From Takakia lepidozioides (taxonomy: Eukaryota; Streptophyta; Takakiopsida; Takakiales; Takakiaceae), in the NCBI GenBank assembly GCA_030704615.1, contig CM060732.1, positions 80,499,171 through 80,563,170 of the forward strand: a DNA stretch of 64,000 bases, written 5' to 3'. Shown here one piece after another: positions 1-10,806 of the stretch; the first letter of the stretch is position 1; the number at the start of each line of letters is the position of its first letter. The position numbers and the translations under genes are program-made. The notes under the pieces are model-generated. The model did not search any database, was not told the DNA's origin, and worked only from the letters and a program-made list of their open reading frames with translations.

Positions 1-19
1 GAAAGATGAACAGACTTAC

Positions 20-854
20 ATAAGAATATTAAGAGGGAGGTTGCGGGACTTGAATTCAGCTACAAATGTCCGGACAGATGCTAGTGAGTTCAAATCCAGA
101 TGCATAACATCCACTCGCGCAGCTGGGTCTTCCTCCAATAGTTCTGCCTTGACTTCCTCACCAGCCTTCGTGTTTCGGACGGGAATTATTACATGGGACC
201 CTCTCTTTGCCAATACCCTTGCGGTCTCCTTCCCTAAACCAGAGGTCGCTCCTGCATTCCATATCCCTTTTATTTGGCGACATTCTTCGGAGGGGGTTTA
301 TGGCCAGCGCAAATGACTTGAACCTGACTACTGCTGACTAAGGAGAACACCACCCACCGGTGTTATTTTCAGTTTGAACTGTCCAGAAAAAGTACAGCAC
401 TAGAGTCATTATTCCAACTACCAAGTCGGGTCCCGGATTTCCTTTCATCGTTTCGTTCTTTGACTTCATGTGCATGTATCTTACTTATACCTCCAAAATT
501 GCTTGCCCCGAGATATACTAGAGTGAGCCCAGTCTGCGTGAATTATACGAGTGAAAGTCTCATAGTACAAGACTGAAAACCTGAGGAGGGAAATAAACTG
601 TCCTGTAAGAACGAACGAAACAAACGTTGAAGCATAAGGCGGGAGAGAGGGGCACCAGTAACAATCACGGTTTTGGAGCGCAGGTCCAAATTCGCAGTCA
701 CATCTTCGGCAGTGGACTTCGATCCAAAACCACTTGGGCCAGGAAGTCCTCGTATGTGAGTCAGGATTGTTCTGATGGCAAAGCCATCAAGCGTTTCACA
801 AATACCTTTAAAGTGAGAACTCACTGCTCCTCCCATTCTACTAATCAACCACAA
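20..854 (-). CDS. TIC32-like short-chain dehydrogenase/reductase, 5' two exons (partial)
   Basis: Predicted NAD(P)-dependent oxidoreductase of the short-chain dehydrogenase (SDR) family. Exon 1 (854 down to 656) encodes about 66 residues ending in GPSGFGSKSTAEDV...KTVIVT, the N-terminal signature of TIC32-type plant SDRs. Exon 2 (251 down to 20) continues with GATSGLGKETARVLAKRG, so the split TGxxxGxG cofactor loop is rebuilt across the junction, and then runs through VRN and LDLNSLASVRTF. The intron is 252-655, with GTGCCC at the donor and TGCAG at the acceptor. Exon 2 ends at a perfect GTAAGT donor just before the expected NNAG motif, so the catalytic YxxxK exon lies beyond the left edge. 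The start at 854 gives a longer N-terminus than usual, and an internal start is possible. No frame break is visible, so this could be a live gene. TIC32 itself acts at the chloroplast inner envelope; the substrate here is unknown. Confidence 0.8.
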
Positions 855-2015
855 AGCTCTCTCTAATTTCCAGAGCGTGATCCCTCTTCTCTACGAGGCT
901 TCTTCCGCATCTCAGACACCTCGTCGCCCAAAAATTAACAACGCTTGGTCAGTAAGCGGTTCAAGAGGACTCCCCCTCCTCTTCAACTAGTCTGTCATCA
1001 GGACTGCACTATACATCCATATTTTGCTACTTAACATCCACATATGTGGAGCCCTCGCAATGAAATATACTTAGAGCTCATCCTTGTAAGCAAAGGCATT
1101 TCGCCACCTTACCCAAAGAGCTCTTCATGACGACTACGGACAATTCTTCTCCCTGTCCTTACCCGCCAACTTTTTTCACACGCGCCAGGCTGCCCACCTT
1201 GGCACCGGCGACCCGGGCAGCCCTATGAGGTTCCTCGTTCCAAATATACATGCCATCACCAAGAACTGCGCGTCGGTGGGTTATTATTAGGGCAGGGTCC
1301 ACGGACCCGGCGCAAAATCACGCGCCTTGGCGAGAGGGAGGGCGGACGATCCAGTTTTAGGGTTGGGTCAGAGTTGCTATGTTGTTCCTCTTGCAGGGTG
1401 GCAGCCTTGTGGAACGTTAGGTACCTAGTTCATTTTAGGAGGGGCTATTTGAAAGGTCTCCAATCTCCACGGAACACCTCCTCGTGTTTTGGACGGCGAT
1501 TCTATCTATGCGGCTTCCATCCACTTTGGCAGCGGCAATTGGGACTAAGTGATGGAACTTGGCTTGGTGCAAATTTTCAAACTTTTTGAAGAATCACGCA
1601 ATAGTCGTGTTGGGTGCGGGTACCTCATAATGCTCAAACTTTTCTAGACTTGATCCATTGTCAGACCCACAGGTGCAGCGTTTTTTTTAAGGTATTTACA
1701 TTGTAGCACAAGTGGCATCCATGAGAACCTTAGAGGAGCACATATGGCACTTGTACAAAATATATAGTCGAAATATATATAAGTAGTCGAAATGGCTGGC
1801 GATAATATGAGATTTTGAATGGGTGTTGGGCGAATGAACCTAAAACCTAGTAGACTTGCTGAGGCGAATAACCCAAAATTGACATAGCAAATTGGAGGCT
1901 CTCAACATGGAGACTAGGCAGAAATTATGGCAAACACCACCAAAAAATTTAAAATTTAAACCACCATTCATAAGTAGAAAACCTTAAATTGGCTTATATT
2001 GCATTTCAATCTACA
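855..2015. other. Intergenic stretch; possible promoter of the dehydrogenase
   Basis: No convincing coding sequence on either strand. The part next to 855 would hold the promoter and 5' UTR of the minus-strand dehydrogenase. GC content falls beyond about 1680, where short AT-rich tracts begin. Nothing recognisable as a transposon end was found. Confidence 0.4.
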
Positions 2016-2039
2016 CTAAGTGGCATATTTGAACCCTGG

Positions 2040-2550
2040 CCCAAAAAGACCCTGCCTAATGCTACGTGGCACATAGAGAAGAAATATCAATGTAGGCCAC
2101 CCTACCAACCCCTGCTGAGCATATCCTGCAATCATAGCACTCCATGAGACCACATCTTGTTCAACCATATTGTCAAACACTAGCCAAACATTCTTTATCT
2201 CCCCACATTTGGCATACATGTCAACAAGGGTATTTTCCAAAGTGACTGTTGGCTCAATTCCAGCTTTGATAATGTCAGCATGGATTTCTGTGCCCTTTTC
2301 CAGGGCTGCTAGGCTGGCATAGGCGTTGAAAACAGAAACATGGTTGGATGTCACCCCTTCCCATATCATTCGCTCATATGTCTCCAAAGCCTCCCTACCA
2401 CATCCATGCTGGGCATATCCTGAAATCATTGCACTCCATGAGACCACATCTCGTTCGCCATATTTTCAAACACTTGACATGCATCTGTTAAGTTCCCGCA
2501 CTTGGCATACATGTCAACAAGGGTATTCTGCATAATGATACCATATTTGA
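2040..2550 (-). pseudogene. PLS-type PPR protein fragment (minus strand)
   Basis: An open stretch of about 130 residues shows plant PPR repeats: DVVSWSAMIAGYAQQG, SLAALEKGTEIHADIIKAG and NTLVDMYAKCGEIKN, with the L and S motif spacing of PLS-class RNA-binding proteins, which normally edit or process organellar transcripts. The upstream repeat (NTLVDMYAKCGNLTDACQVF, about 2470-2550) is in another frame, so at least one frameshift separates them. There is no start, targeting peptide or DYW domain. It diverges in orientation from the plus-strand PPR remnant that starts about 350 bp downstream. A decayed duplicate is the simplest reading. Confidence 0.75.
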
Positions 2551-2904
2551 TGATGGCAGTAACTTGGTTTTTAGTCCTATATTGCAGCTGACCCAACCAT
2601 CTGACCTTGAATTCCTCTCGTCTGGAGGCAGAGAGAGAGAGAGTATTCCTAAGACGTTGTTTGTCGTAGCCGTGTGGCCATTGACTCTGCGCCTAGTTTG
2701 AGCGGAACACAAAGGGACAGAATCTACCTTTGTTAGGGACCGACTCCCGTAGTTAGACTTACCTTGGAATAAACAATTGATCCGGGTTTTCCAGATATCC
2801 TCTAGAAATCCCTTTACACAAGCATCAACCTGTTATGTGTGGTTTGCCCAATAACTAGGCCCCAAAAGGGCCTGGGCGTTTGGCTCAGCCTCGAGACTTT
2901 CAAA

Positions 2905-4352
2905 GTTGGTAAACAGAGGTACAGACGTATGAGCAAATGATGCGCGAAGGGGTGAAGCCCAACCACATCATGTTCGGTTGCATTTGCAATGTGTATGCAA
3001 GCCTGGGAGCCCTGGAAAAGGGGAAAGAGGTCCATGATGACCTCGTCAAAGCTGGAATTGTACCAGATGTCATTCTAAATCAACCCTGGTGGACAATATG
3101 TATGCCAAATGTGGGTGCATTAAAGATGCAAAGGCAGTTTTCAACAATATGCAGGCTGAATGAGATGTGGTGACGTGGAGCGCGATACTTGCAGGGTATG
3201 CACAACAGGGACGTGGGGTGGAGGCTTTGGAGACCTAGGAGCAAATGATGGGGGAAGGGGTGAAGCCCAACCACATCACGTTTGTTTGCATCTGCAATGC
3301 GTGTGCAAGTTTGGCAGCCTTGGAAAAGGGCAAAGAGGCCCATGGCGACATCGTCAAAGCTGGAATTGTACCAGATGTCATTCTGAACAATGCCCTGGTG
3401 GACATGTATGCCAAATGTGGGTGCATTAAGGATACAAAGGCAGTTTTCAAGGAGGCATTTCAGCAGATTCAGATACGTATGTTTGTCTCTTGCATAGGTG
3501 CAAGATGAAAGGCCTTGAAGCTGGAAAGCAGGTGCACACTCACATTATCCAAAGTGGATTTAGCAAACTACTCAACACCCTTGTCAACATGTATGTTAAG
3601 TGCGGGAGGATCATGGATGCTCACCAAGTGTTCAACGGAATGCCTCAACCATCTTGAAGCCCGACCACATCACATCTGTGCGTTTGCAAGCCTGGCAGCC
3701 CTGGAAAAGGGCAAAGAGGTGCATGGTTGTATCGCAAAAGCTGGAATTGTACCAGATGTGATTCTGAACGATATCCTCGTGGGCATGTATGCAAAATGTG
3801 GGTGCATTGAGGATGCGGAGGGAGTGTTTGACAGTATGGCTGAACGAGATTTGGTGTCGTGGAGTGCGATGATTGCAGGGTATGCACAGCAAGGGCGCGG
3901 CATGGAGGCTTTGGAGACCTATGAGCAAATGATGGGGTAAGGGGTGCAGCCCGACCACATCACATTTGTTTCCGTTTGCAATGCCTGTGCAAGCCTGGCA
4001 GCCCTGGAAAAGGGAAAAGAGGTCCATGGTGACGAAATGTGGTGTCGTGGAACGCGATGTTCGTAGGATATGCCCAGCATGGTGTCATAGGGAGGTCCTG
4101 CAACTATTTGAGGGAATGCAAAAGAATGGCTTGAAGCCAGACAGTATCACCTTTATATGTGTTCTCTCTGCATGCAGCCACTCTGGCCTACTGAATGAAG
4201 GAAATCAAGATCATGGTGTCACTCCGACAGTGAAGCACTTTGGCTGTATGGTGGACCTTCTTGGACGTGCGGGACAACTGGATGAGGCAGTGGATCTGAT
4301 TAATTAGATGCCAATCAATCCAGACGTTGTGGTGTGGAAGGCCTTGCTTGGC
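2905..4352 (+). pseudogene. PLS-type PPR gene remnant with E-motif region
   Basis: At least four degenerate PPR units lie in tandem and in changing frames: MMREGVKPNHIMFGCICN at 2937, a second at 3245-3450 with DMYAKCGCIKD, a third at 3515-3660 resembling a gene start (GLEAGKQVHTHIIQSGF-like), then 3690-3940 and 3940-4080. From 4100 the sequence reads LFEGMQKNGLKPDSITFICV and VKHFGCMVDLLGRAGQLDEA, the tail of the repeat tract and start of the E region, followed by an in-frame TAG at about 4306 and then VVVWKALLG. Several frameshifts and that stop make it a pseudogene. Homology stops at about 4352, where Helitron coding sequence begins, so the E/DYW end has been replaced. Confidence 0.8.
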
Positions 4353-4353
4353 G

Positions 4354-5867
4354 AAAAAGAACAAGATGCCAAAGTTTGCACTCGCTAACGGTTTGTGGGT
4401 CGGAAAAGTTCACGACATTTTGCCAAAATTAACCATGGTTGAAGAAGCGTTAATAGCAAGATACCGTTGTCGTGTGATGTTGTTCAAATTACAATATGTA
4501 AATAAGGGCGGAAAGGGGCAACGCGCATTGAGAGGAAATTTGGTGAGTTTTGCTTAAAATCCAGGTCGTGCGGTCAAATTGTTGAACAAATTGCCACCAC
4601 CCTTAGATTCATTATCCGATATTGTCGCCGTCCACTTCGTCACATCGACCCATTAATGTCGTGAAAACATGTAATTTCTATACGTACGTAGACTTGCAGT
4701 GACGACATGGTTAACATGGCTGAAAAATAATCACACGGGTTACAAGGACATTAAAATTGATAACGACATATTGGATGGACTACCAGAAAACGATATTCCA
4801 CCATCAATCTTCAGATCGGTGTTTGAATCCACGGACATTGACTTCGCCAACGCTGAACATCGTACCAACATAACAAATTTGCACAACAAAAAAACACCAA
4901 TAAACAAAGATGACGATACGATCCAGCCCGTCATAGACACGTCCAGACTCATCGATTTTGACGGAATTGACATAAAGCACGACGACCTAATTTCCAACGC
5001 TTTAAATGGATTGCAACTACAACAAAACATGTACCTGTCATACACGCATGAAACCGAAATGGTGAACGAATACGCAAACCCAAAACTGATCGTGTGCATG
5101 TTTCCAACGTTATTTCCGTTTGGAATCGGCGTAACCGAAATGAAAAACCGTCCAATTAAAGTAACTTTGGAGGCCCACGTTGAGTATTTGATGAGTCTGA
5201 CCGATATCCATCACGACTTTTCGAAACATCACATGTTTCCATTCTTCATGTTCAATTTGATGCAACGTAGACAAATATGCCTAGGCGCAAAATTGACAGT
5301 GTCGAGATCGACATTTCAAACTGAAGCACAACTCCTTAACAATATCCGTTCAGAAGACTTCAACGATATAATAGACGACGTGAAAACAATAAACAACAAC
5401 CGGAAATACAAAAGTTATTGCGACACTTGAAAGTATCCAGTAAACACGTGATGGCATCTGGAAGCAGTCACGCAACACAGAGAAACGAAATATTCAGCAT
5501 GCAGTTGGGAACACCAAGTTTATTATTCACTTTGAATCCAGCATTCGTACATCATCCTCTAGTGTCCCTACTAAGTGAGAACGACATCAATCTCGACATT
5601 TTTTTTTACGACAACCTCCCGGACCACAATGAAAGGCGTGCAATTGCCACTATGAATCCAAGATCTCAAGCTAAATTTGTACACATCATCGTGAATGCAA
5701 TTTTTAAATACCTACTTGGTGTCAGAGAGACTGCCGAAACTACCACAACAAATACGGGAGTACTTGGAAACATAAATGCATATTACGGTTGTTGTCAACT
5801 CGTTGTCAAAGACGAGAACATGACTGAACACAAACAAGAGATCAGACTAGAGGTACAAGACTAGGCA
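4354..5867 (+). pseudogene. Helitron Rep/helicase N-terminal part (DUF6570 plus Helitron_like_N)
   Basis: The reading begins with MPKFALANGLWVGKVHD, typical of the DUF6570 segment of Helitron proteins, passes an in-frame TAA near 4555, and continues in VRRLAVTTWLTWLKNNHTGY and the 243-residue ORF at 4699-5430, which contains NEYANPKLIVCMFPTLFPFG of the Helitron_like_N domain. A +1 shift near 5425 leads into the ORF at 5418-5864 with MQLGTPSLLFTLNPA, also domain-typical. Homology fades at GVLGNINAYYG, just before the expected HUH nickase motif, which is not seen. At 5867 it is cut by the LTR of a gypsy element. Rolling-circle transposase remnant, not functional. Confidence 0.8.
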
Positions 5868-6464
5868 TGAAGTCAAGGTCGGCGTGGTCGTATGCACGAT
5901 GAGTAAATATGAATCAAGGCGATCTTTATAACAATGAACAAGGGTACAAGATATTGGAATACAACTTGAATACTGGAATAATGGAAACTGGACTGGATTA
6001 CCAGATACTGGAAACTGGGCTAGGGTACTGGGAATTGGACTGGAGTATTGGGAACTGGAAACAAGAGTAGCTTGAACTGGTGTTGGCGAGACTGAAGAGT
6101 ATCCAGTCTCGCCTCTTATATATACTGGCTACTAAGAAGCTTCCCTAAGAAGCTTCTCCTATGGAGATTTCTTGCTGGAGAAGTTTTCAAGATTAAACAA
6201 AGGTTTATTGATGGAGAAGTTTCCTTAAACAAATGAGATATCTTGATGGAAGTTTGCTCCAAAGGAAGCTTCCTAAGCAGTTTCCCAAGTTACTCTTGGT
6301 AATTTGGTAAACTTCCGGTAACTTGGTAAGTAATGGTAAATCATGGTAGATCAAGGTAAATCACGATAAATTATGGTAACTTCTGATAACTTGGTAACTT
6401 GGTAACTTGGTAATTTATGGTATTTACTCCTGGTAAGTTCCTCTGGGCTATGTCCTTGACATCA
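5868..6464 (-). repeat. 3' LTR of the chromovirus
   Basis: Read on the minus strand the LTR starts TGATGTCAAGG and ends CCTTGACTTCA, so its ends are near-perfect inverted repeats (10 of 11). It is 597 bp and AT-rich, with many short GGTAA/AACTTGGTAA repeats between about 6290 and 6430. The boundary at 5868 falls directly after the Helitron reading frame. No second copy of this LTR was found in the window. Confidence 0.8.
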
Positions 6465-6476
6465 CCCCCCCCTCTA
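6465..6476 (-). other. Polypurine tract of the chromovirus
   Basis: On the minus strand CTAGAGGGGGGGG directly abuts the LTR start TG. This is the plus-strand primer site used in reverse transcription, and it fixes the LTR edge. Confidence 0.75.
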
Positions 6477-6516
6477 GCGCCGAGTTCCTCGAGGAGCGGT
6501 AAAATCTTGGACTTGC

Positions 6517-6918
6517 TTAGAGTTGGAGAAAATCCAAAATCCGGCGAATGGTACTTGCCAAGTATTCGGCTCTTCGTTCTTGACTCAAATGATTTATAGG
6601 TCCCTGCAACCATCGATAGTGTCCAACACCTTGAACTTGGGACCACGGAGTGATTTGAGCATATGGATTTTCGAAGCTGCATTCAAACATGATTTCGTTG
6701 CCCTCTAGGTCCGAAGCCTCAACCTCCAACAGAATTATCGGACTTCGAGTAGGCTTCACTTGCCGTCGTACGGAGTCCAGATGAGGAAGTACACGTCGCA
6801 TTGGTGGCCCATCGTCTCGAGAGCGTCGGCGTGATGTTGAAGGTCGTGAGAGTCGGAACGGCTGATCTAATAGCTGGGTAAGTGACAACTCCAATGTATC
6901 TGGTTCCTGTGACTCCAC
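6517..6918 (-). CDS. Extra 133-residue ORF between pol and the 3' LTR
   Basis: An uninterrupted ORF starting MESQEPDTLELSLTQLL, then an arginine/serine-rich stretch (SRPSTSRRRSRDDGPP) and a C-terminal half with SFENPYAQITPW and AEYLASTIRRI. It lies downstream of the chromodomain and about 40 bp before the polypurine tract, where most plant chromoviruses have only untranslated sequence. I recognise no family. It could be an accessory protein of this retrotransposon lineage or a captured piece. It is the only unbroken frame in the element, which is mild evidence that it codes. Confidence 0.4.
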   Translation of the reverse strand: MESQEPDTLELSLTQLLDQPFRLSRPSTSRRRSRDDGPPMRRVLPHLDSVRRQVKPTRSPIILLEVEASDLEGNEIMFECSFENPYAQITPWSQVQGVGHYRWLQGPINHLSQERRAEYLASTIRRILDFLQL

Positions 6919-7089
6919 ACTGCCAATACAAGATGCAAGAGTGCTGGAAGTGTAGCTATATATACTGATGTGTGGTGCTCATCCTTTTTTAGCGTGTATC
7001 AGGTACATTGAATGTGGAGTCTTCACCTTGAAACTAACTTGACTGACATCATCATGGTGACGTCTTATTGACGTGTAGCTCGGGGCTTA

Positions 7090-7380
7090 GCTGGATATCG
7101 TTGATAAAACTCTTAGACTTTGTTAGATGCATTGGCGAGGTTGGATGAAGGTTCCCATGTTCATTCGCTGATGTCGTAGCCTTTCCAATGTACAAAATAC
7201 ACAAGACGTTTATACTTGATGCGGGAGTGTAAGATTTCGTCGACTTCATACTCAATTTCCTGATTGACTTCGATTGGTGGAGGTGGTACGGAGACTCTCC
7301 CTGGAATATTCGATGGATGATAATGAAACATGAAAGACTGGATGGATGCGCATACTTCGTGGGAGTTCAAGTCGAAAACT
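7090..7380 (-). pseudogene. Chromodomain of the chromovirus polyprotein
   Basis: The minus strand reads [20 protein letters not shown], then VYFVHWKGYDISE and, after a frame change, RTWEPSSNLANA: the beta strands and WEP motif of a chromodomain. It lies at the C-terminus of integrase, as in chromoviruses, preceded by an HPSNIPG-type linker. The domain binds methylated histone tails in related elements. The frameshift near 7163 means this copy is defective. Confidence 0.8.
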
Positions 7381-7542
7381 GACCGGATTTATTTGTCGAA
7401 TAATTTTGAATGGTCCCAGGCGTTAATAATCCAACTTCCTTGACGGTCACGAGGTTTGTATGTCCCGTCGAAGAAGCCACACACGATCTCTGACCTTGAA
7501 CTGGGGTTGGAGTTGACGACGTTGATCTGCATATTCCTTGTA

Positions 7543-8297
7543 TTATTTTTGAGCTTCTGCGAGGTGGAATGTAAGCTCCTTGTGAATCATAGCAAGATGA
7601 GTAGCAAGGTTTTCTGCAGCATGGCTTCCAACAGTCTTCACGTGGAAAGGGTTTGCTCGAGGATGATGACCATAATTGGAGAAAAATGGAGTTTGTTTGG
7701 TCGAAGTATGTATAGTGTTGTTGTATGCAAACTCAGCCAATGACAGAAGGTCCGTCCAATTATCTTGGTGATAATTTATTGTACAGCGAAGATACTGCTC
7801 CGAAATCTGGTTTACACGTTCGGTTTGACTATCAGCCTGTGTGATTAGCTGTAGAGAGGTTGATCTTAGTATCCAATATATGAAATAATCCCCTCCAGAA
7901 ATTTGATATGAACTGTGGTCCTCGATCAGATACGATGTCCTTCGGGAGTCCATGAATGCGGTAGATATTATTGAGGAACAGTCTTGCAATTTCCTCGCCG
8001 GTAACCGTCTTATTACATGGAATGAAATGTGTCATCTTCGTAAAACGATCTACAATAACAAGGATTGAATCGGTGGTCTTGGAAATTGGAAGGTCCGTAA
8101 TAAAGTCCATAGACACTGACGACCATGGGTCCTTGGGAATGGGTAACGGTTGAAGATGGCTATAAGGTCGATGTCGTGGTCCTTTCGCTCTAGCACACAT
8201 GTCGCAAAGATTTTATAAATTCTTTCACGAGTTTCCACATTTGCGGCCACCAATAGTCCCTGGATATCAATTCCATTGTTTTGTTGGAGTGATTTTG
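7543..8297 (-). pseudogene. Chromovirus integrase (zinc finger end and catalytic core)
   Basis: Reading from 8297 downward: ELISRDYWWPQMWKLVKEF (zinc-binding region), then MCARAKGPRHRPYSHLQPLP, the core with SVSMDFITDLP (first Asp), [14 protein letters not shown] (second Asp), and in the next frame SQTERVNQ (catalytic Glu), followed by [11 protein letters not shown]. The DD35E residues are present, but two frameshifts (about 8200 and about 7855) break the protein. It would insert retrotransposon cDNA into chromosomes. Confidence 0.8.
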
Positions 8298-8860
8298 ACA
8301 TGTTACTGCCAATGTGGTCGACAGGAAAGTATCGAAAAATAGATAACAGAGACTCGAGGAGAAGCTCTGGAGTAAATACGTTTCTGACCTCAGTCAATGG
8401 TGGAACAATCGAGGCAAAATGTGAATGCTTGTTGGAAGCAGACACATAGGAACTAGTGTGATAATCAGGGTTGGGTTGTTTGCTCAAGCAATCCTAGGTT
8501 GTCATTGTCAGCTGCTAGCAGCAAGGCGAGGATGTATGCATGATTTGTGCAAGGGCATGGATAGCTGAAGGAGCAGGGATAGATTGTGGGTCCAGATTCA
8601 ACCAGGAGGGCTGGATTTCAAGCTCCAGATTACCTATGATTCTGTGTGGAAGGATAGGTACAAGAAACCTGCATTGGTATATGGTCAACTGGAAGCCGCC
8701 GCAGCAACGGCACAATTGATCAAATCAGGCACTGTTAATCAAGGCACATTTTTCAACACATTTCACCCTGTTTTTCCCTCTTATCAGAATTGGCAGTATT
8801 GCTCTATTAACAAGGTCCTTGATTCAACTAGTAGCACCAGAACAAACTGATACTACAACA
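8290..8860 (+). pseudogene. OSB-type PDF-motif fragment (two exons)
   Basis: Plus-strand copy of the better-preserved minus-strand sequence at 16014-16450. Exon 1 (about 8300-8425) reads EEKLWSKYVSDLSQWWNNRG after an in-frame TAG; exon 2 (from about 8597) reads GLDFKLQITYDSVWKD and then GQLEAAAATAQLIK. The pattern WW(D/N)NR...PDFKHK...LW is the PDF motif of organellar single-stranded DNA-binding proteins, which limit recombination in plant organelles. An intron of about 170 bp separates the halves. Stop codon and substitutions (PDF to LDF, FKHK to FKLQ) mark decay. It abuts the truncated gypsy integrase at about 8297. Confidence 0.7.
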
Positions 8861-9279
8861 ATTCAGCCCAGATGTGGGCTTGCTTATTTTTTGCTTACTG
8901 GGCATTTTCAGGCATGAATTTTTGGACCTTGTGGCCTTTGAGGTGTCCATTGGGACATTGATCTCATTTGGATTTTTGTAATATAATTTACAAGGCGTGT
9001 ATTCCCCTAGACTGGTCTATTTTGATTGTCTTGTGGTTGCTAGTATGCAGGAGGGGCATTCTATTTTTATATCGGAATTTCACCATGTAATGAAGAATTT
9101 AAATCATTTAATCTATTTTTATTTTATATAATATTATTAAATTAAACAATACTACCTATTAATAAAATTTTCCAAGCTGCTATTTCCCTGTTTTTAAAAA
9201 TAAAATATAAATTTAAGAATTTAAAATTACAAATATAAACTATTAAATTATTTTCAAAGAACATTCTTGATGACACGTG
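8861..9279. other. AT-rich non-coding stretch
   Basis: No ORF or element end is visible. The sequence becomes very AT-rich from about 9100. It connects the OSB fragment with the CACTA-like end and may belong to the same transposon. Confidence 0.4.
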
Positions 9280-9738
9280 GCATAAACCCTGCTCGAACTA
9301 GAACACGTGGCATTATATGACACGACATTCTTTTATCCATATTTTCACCACGTATAAAGATAAGTAGTCATATATGCTAGTCATATATTCTGTCTAAATG
9401 CCACATGTCACATATGAAGTGCAACAGGTGTCGTGGCGTGTCGCCTGCGCAGTGGTGCACGTGTTCCTCTAAAGCCTCTCCATATAGGCAACGCTCAGCA
9501 GACAATGTAGTCATATAGTTAGTCATATGTAAGTCATAGAGTTGTGACTACATCCCTCTCTTATGTATGACTCCAGGTGCCACGCACGTAGTCACGGCTA
9601 TGACTTGCAAAACGTAGTCCTAAAGACTAGTCGCTATCACACCGTTTTTTTCACTTCAGAGTGATGTAGTCATGAACGCATATAGGACTGAAAAAATAGT
9701 CATATGTGCAGTCATAAAAACGCTCATCTGTTTTAGTG
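9280..9738. mobile_element. CACTA-type end fragment with subterminal repeats
   Basis: The stretch holds repeated ACACGTGGCAT and AGTCATATG/AGTCATA motifs and ends in TGTTTTAGTG, one base away from TGTTGTAGTG, the complement of the CACTACAACA terminus. The same two motif classes fill 11072-11600 of the complete CACTA element, in opposite orientation. It is therefore likely the end of a related, older CACTA element that includes the neighbouring OSB piece. Confidence 0.55.
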
Positions 9739-10503
9739 ATCTGACCTCCGCGTTGGAATGAGAGGGGAGGGTAAGGTAACTACACCCGACACATATCCTA
9801 GGTATAAGGGCGATTATCTAAGGCTAGCGTGGCAGCCTCGAGGAAGATAGAAGAGTACTGAAAATGTTAGAACCGCCAACAGACCAACAGTGCTATTATA
9901 GAGGAAGATCAGTGTTAGCAGTGCTACAAAATGACCTTAATTATTGACAATTGTGGCCAGGTTGGATTTTTCTCATACATGCACATTTTATATTTATTCT
10001 GTCCATAACAACTTTTGAATTTAGAACCGGGAGGGAACCGGGTCATCTCTCGGTTCTCTACCCATATACCCGAGCACCGGATTTGGCAGATAATTGCATT
10101 AAAGAACCGGTATAAAACATACCCGTGAAAATGTAATTCAGAGATATACCCTGCACCGTAGAAAAGCTCGGGGGGGGGGGGGGGGGGATGGCAAAAATGG
10201 AGTTGTTGATCGGAAATTGGACCGACTTGTCGTATGTCAAACGGAACCCCGACCACTATATTACCTACTCATCTTGTGAATCTAATACCTATATTACATA
10301 TATATCTATCTTACTGGAAATATCTTTCATCTATGTATACCCTGTATATGAGGGGTTTAATAAAACCTATGAGATCCACAATCAATCGGAAATTCACTTG
10401 AAAAATGACCAAGGTTTTCGAACCTACAGCTGTGCATTAGCCAGTAGCCAACGATAGCCATTTCAGTAGATCAGTGGAAACCATCTCAAACAAAAGACAT
10501 TGT
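9739..10503. other. Unassigned sequence with an 18-G run
   Basis: No supported gene. A run of about 18 G residues lies at 10170-10188. The surroundings are AT-rich. The stretch ends at the tail of a hAT transposase, so it may be hAT 3' sequence. Confidence 0.4.
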
Positions 10504-10806
10504 TTACTCGTCATTTTCATCAACTTCATCTTCAGGCAAATAACTTTCTACCAAGCCTTCCAAGTCCTCTTTAAACTCAAGTCCAATCACATCTAATGAA
10601 TCAACCTCGTTATTTCCAAACTCTTCCAAGTTTGAAGCATCCACATCCGAGCGAGGATCATCGGGCCAATGCTTCACTAGAAGAACAACCTTATCAAGGT
10701 TCTTTTTTCCAAGCCGACATCGACGACGGAATATGAGCACACCCGCAAGCGAAAAAACCCGTTCAGTTTCAATTTGACTTTTAAGAATCCCCAAAATCTG
10801 CTTAGC
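10504..10806 (-). pseudogene. hAT-family transposase C-terminal dimerisation region
   Basis: The minus strand reads AKQILGILKSQIETERVFSL followed by AGVL, RRRCRLGKKNLDKVV and VKHWPDDP, the conserved C-terminal dimerisation region of hAT transposases (S/TERxFS...LxxxxLxxxVxxxxxW), then an acidic tail to a stop at 10504. The N-terminal and catalytic regions are absent because a gypsy LTR (end at 10807) is inserted just upstream. Only this fragment of about 100 residues survives. Confidence 0.8.

Larger units (their letters stand above)
5868..8297 (-). mobile_element. Ty3/gypsy chromovirus, 3' half (truncated)
   Basis: Minus-strand LTR retrotransposon inserted in the Helitron fragment. In element order it holds the end of the integrase zinc finger, integrase core, chromodomain, an extra ORF, a polypurine tract and the 3' LTR. 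It is truncated at about 8297, where OSB-like plus-strand sequence begins, so RNase H, reverse transcriptase, gag and the 5' LTR are missing. Frameshifts occur in the integrase and chromodomain. The chromodomain marks it as a chromovirus, a lineage that targets marked chromatin. Confidence 0.85.

Noticed and set aside
1374-1589. 71-residue plus ORF in the left intergenic region
   Set aside because: Short, no homology signal, no splice or start context.
4740-5099. 119-residue minus ORF
   Set aside because: Antisense shadow of the Helitron reading frame.
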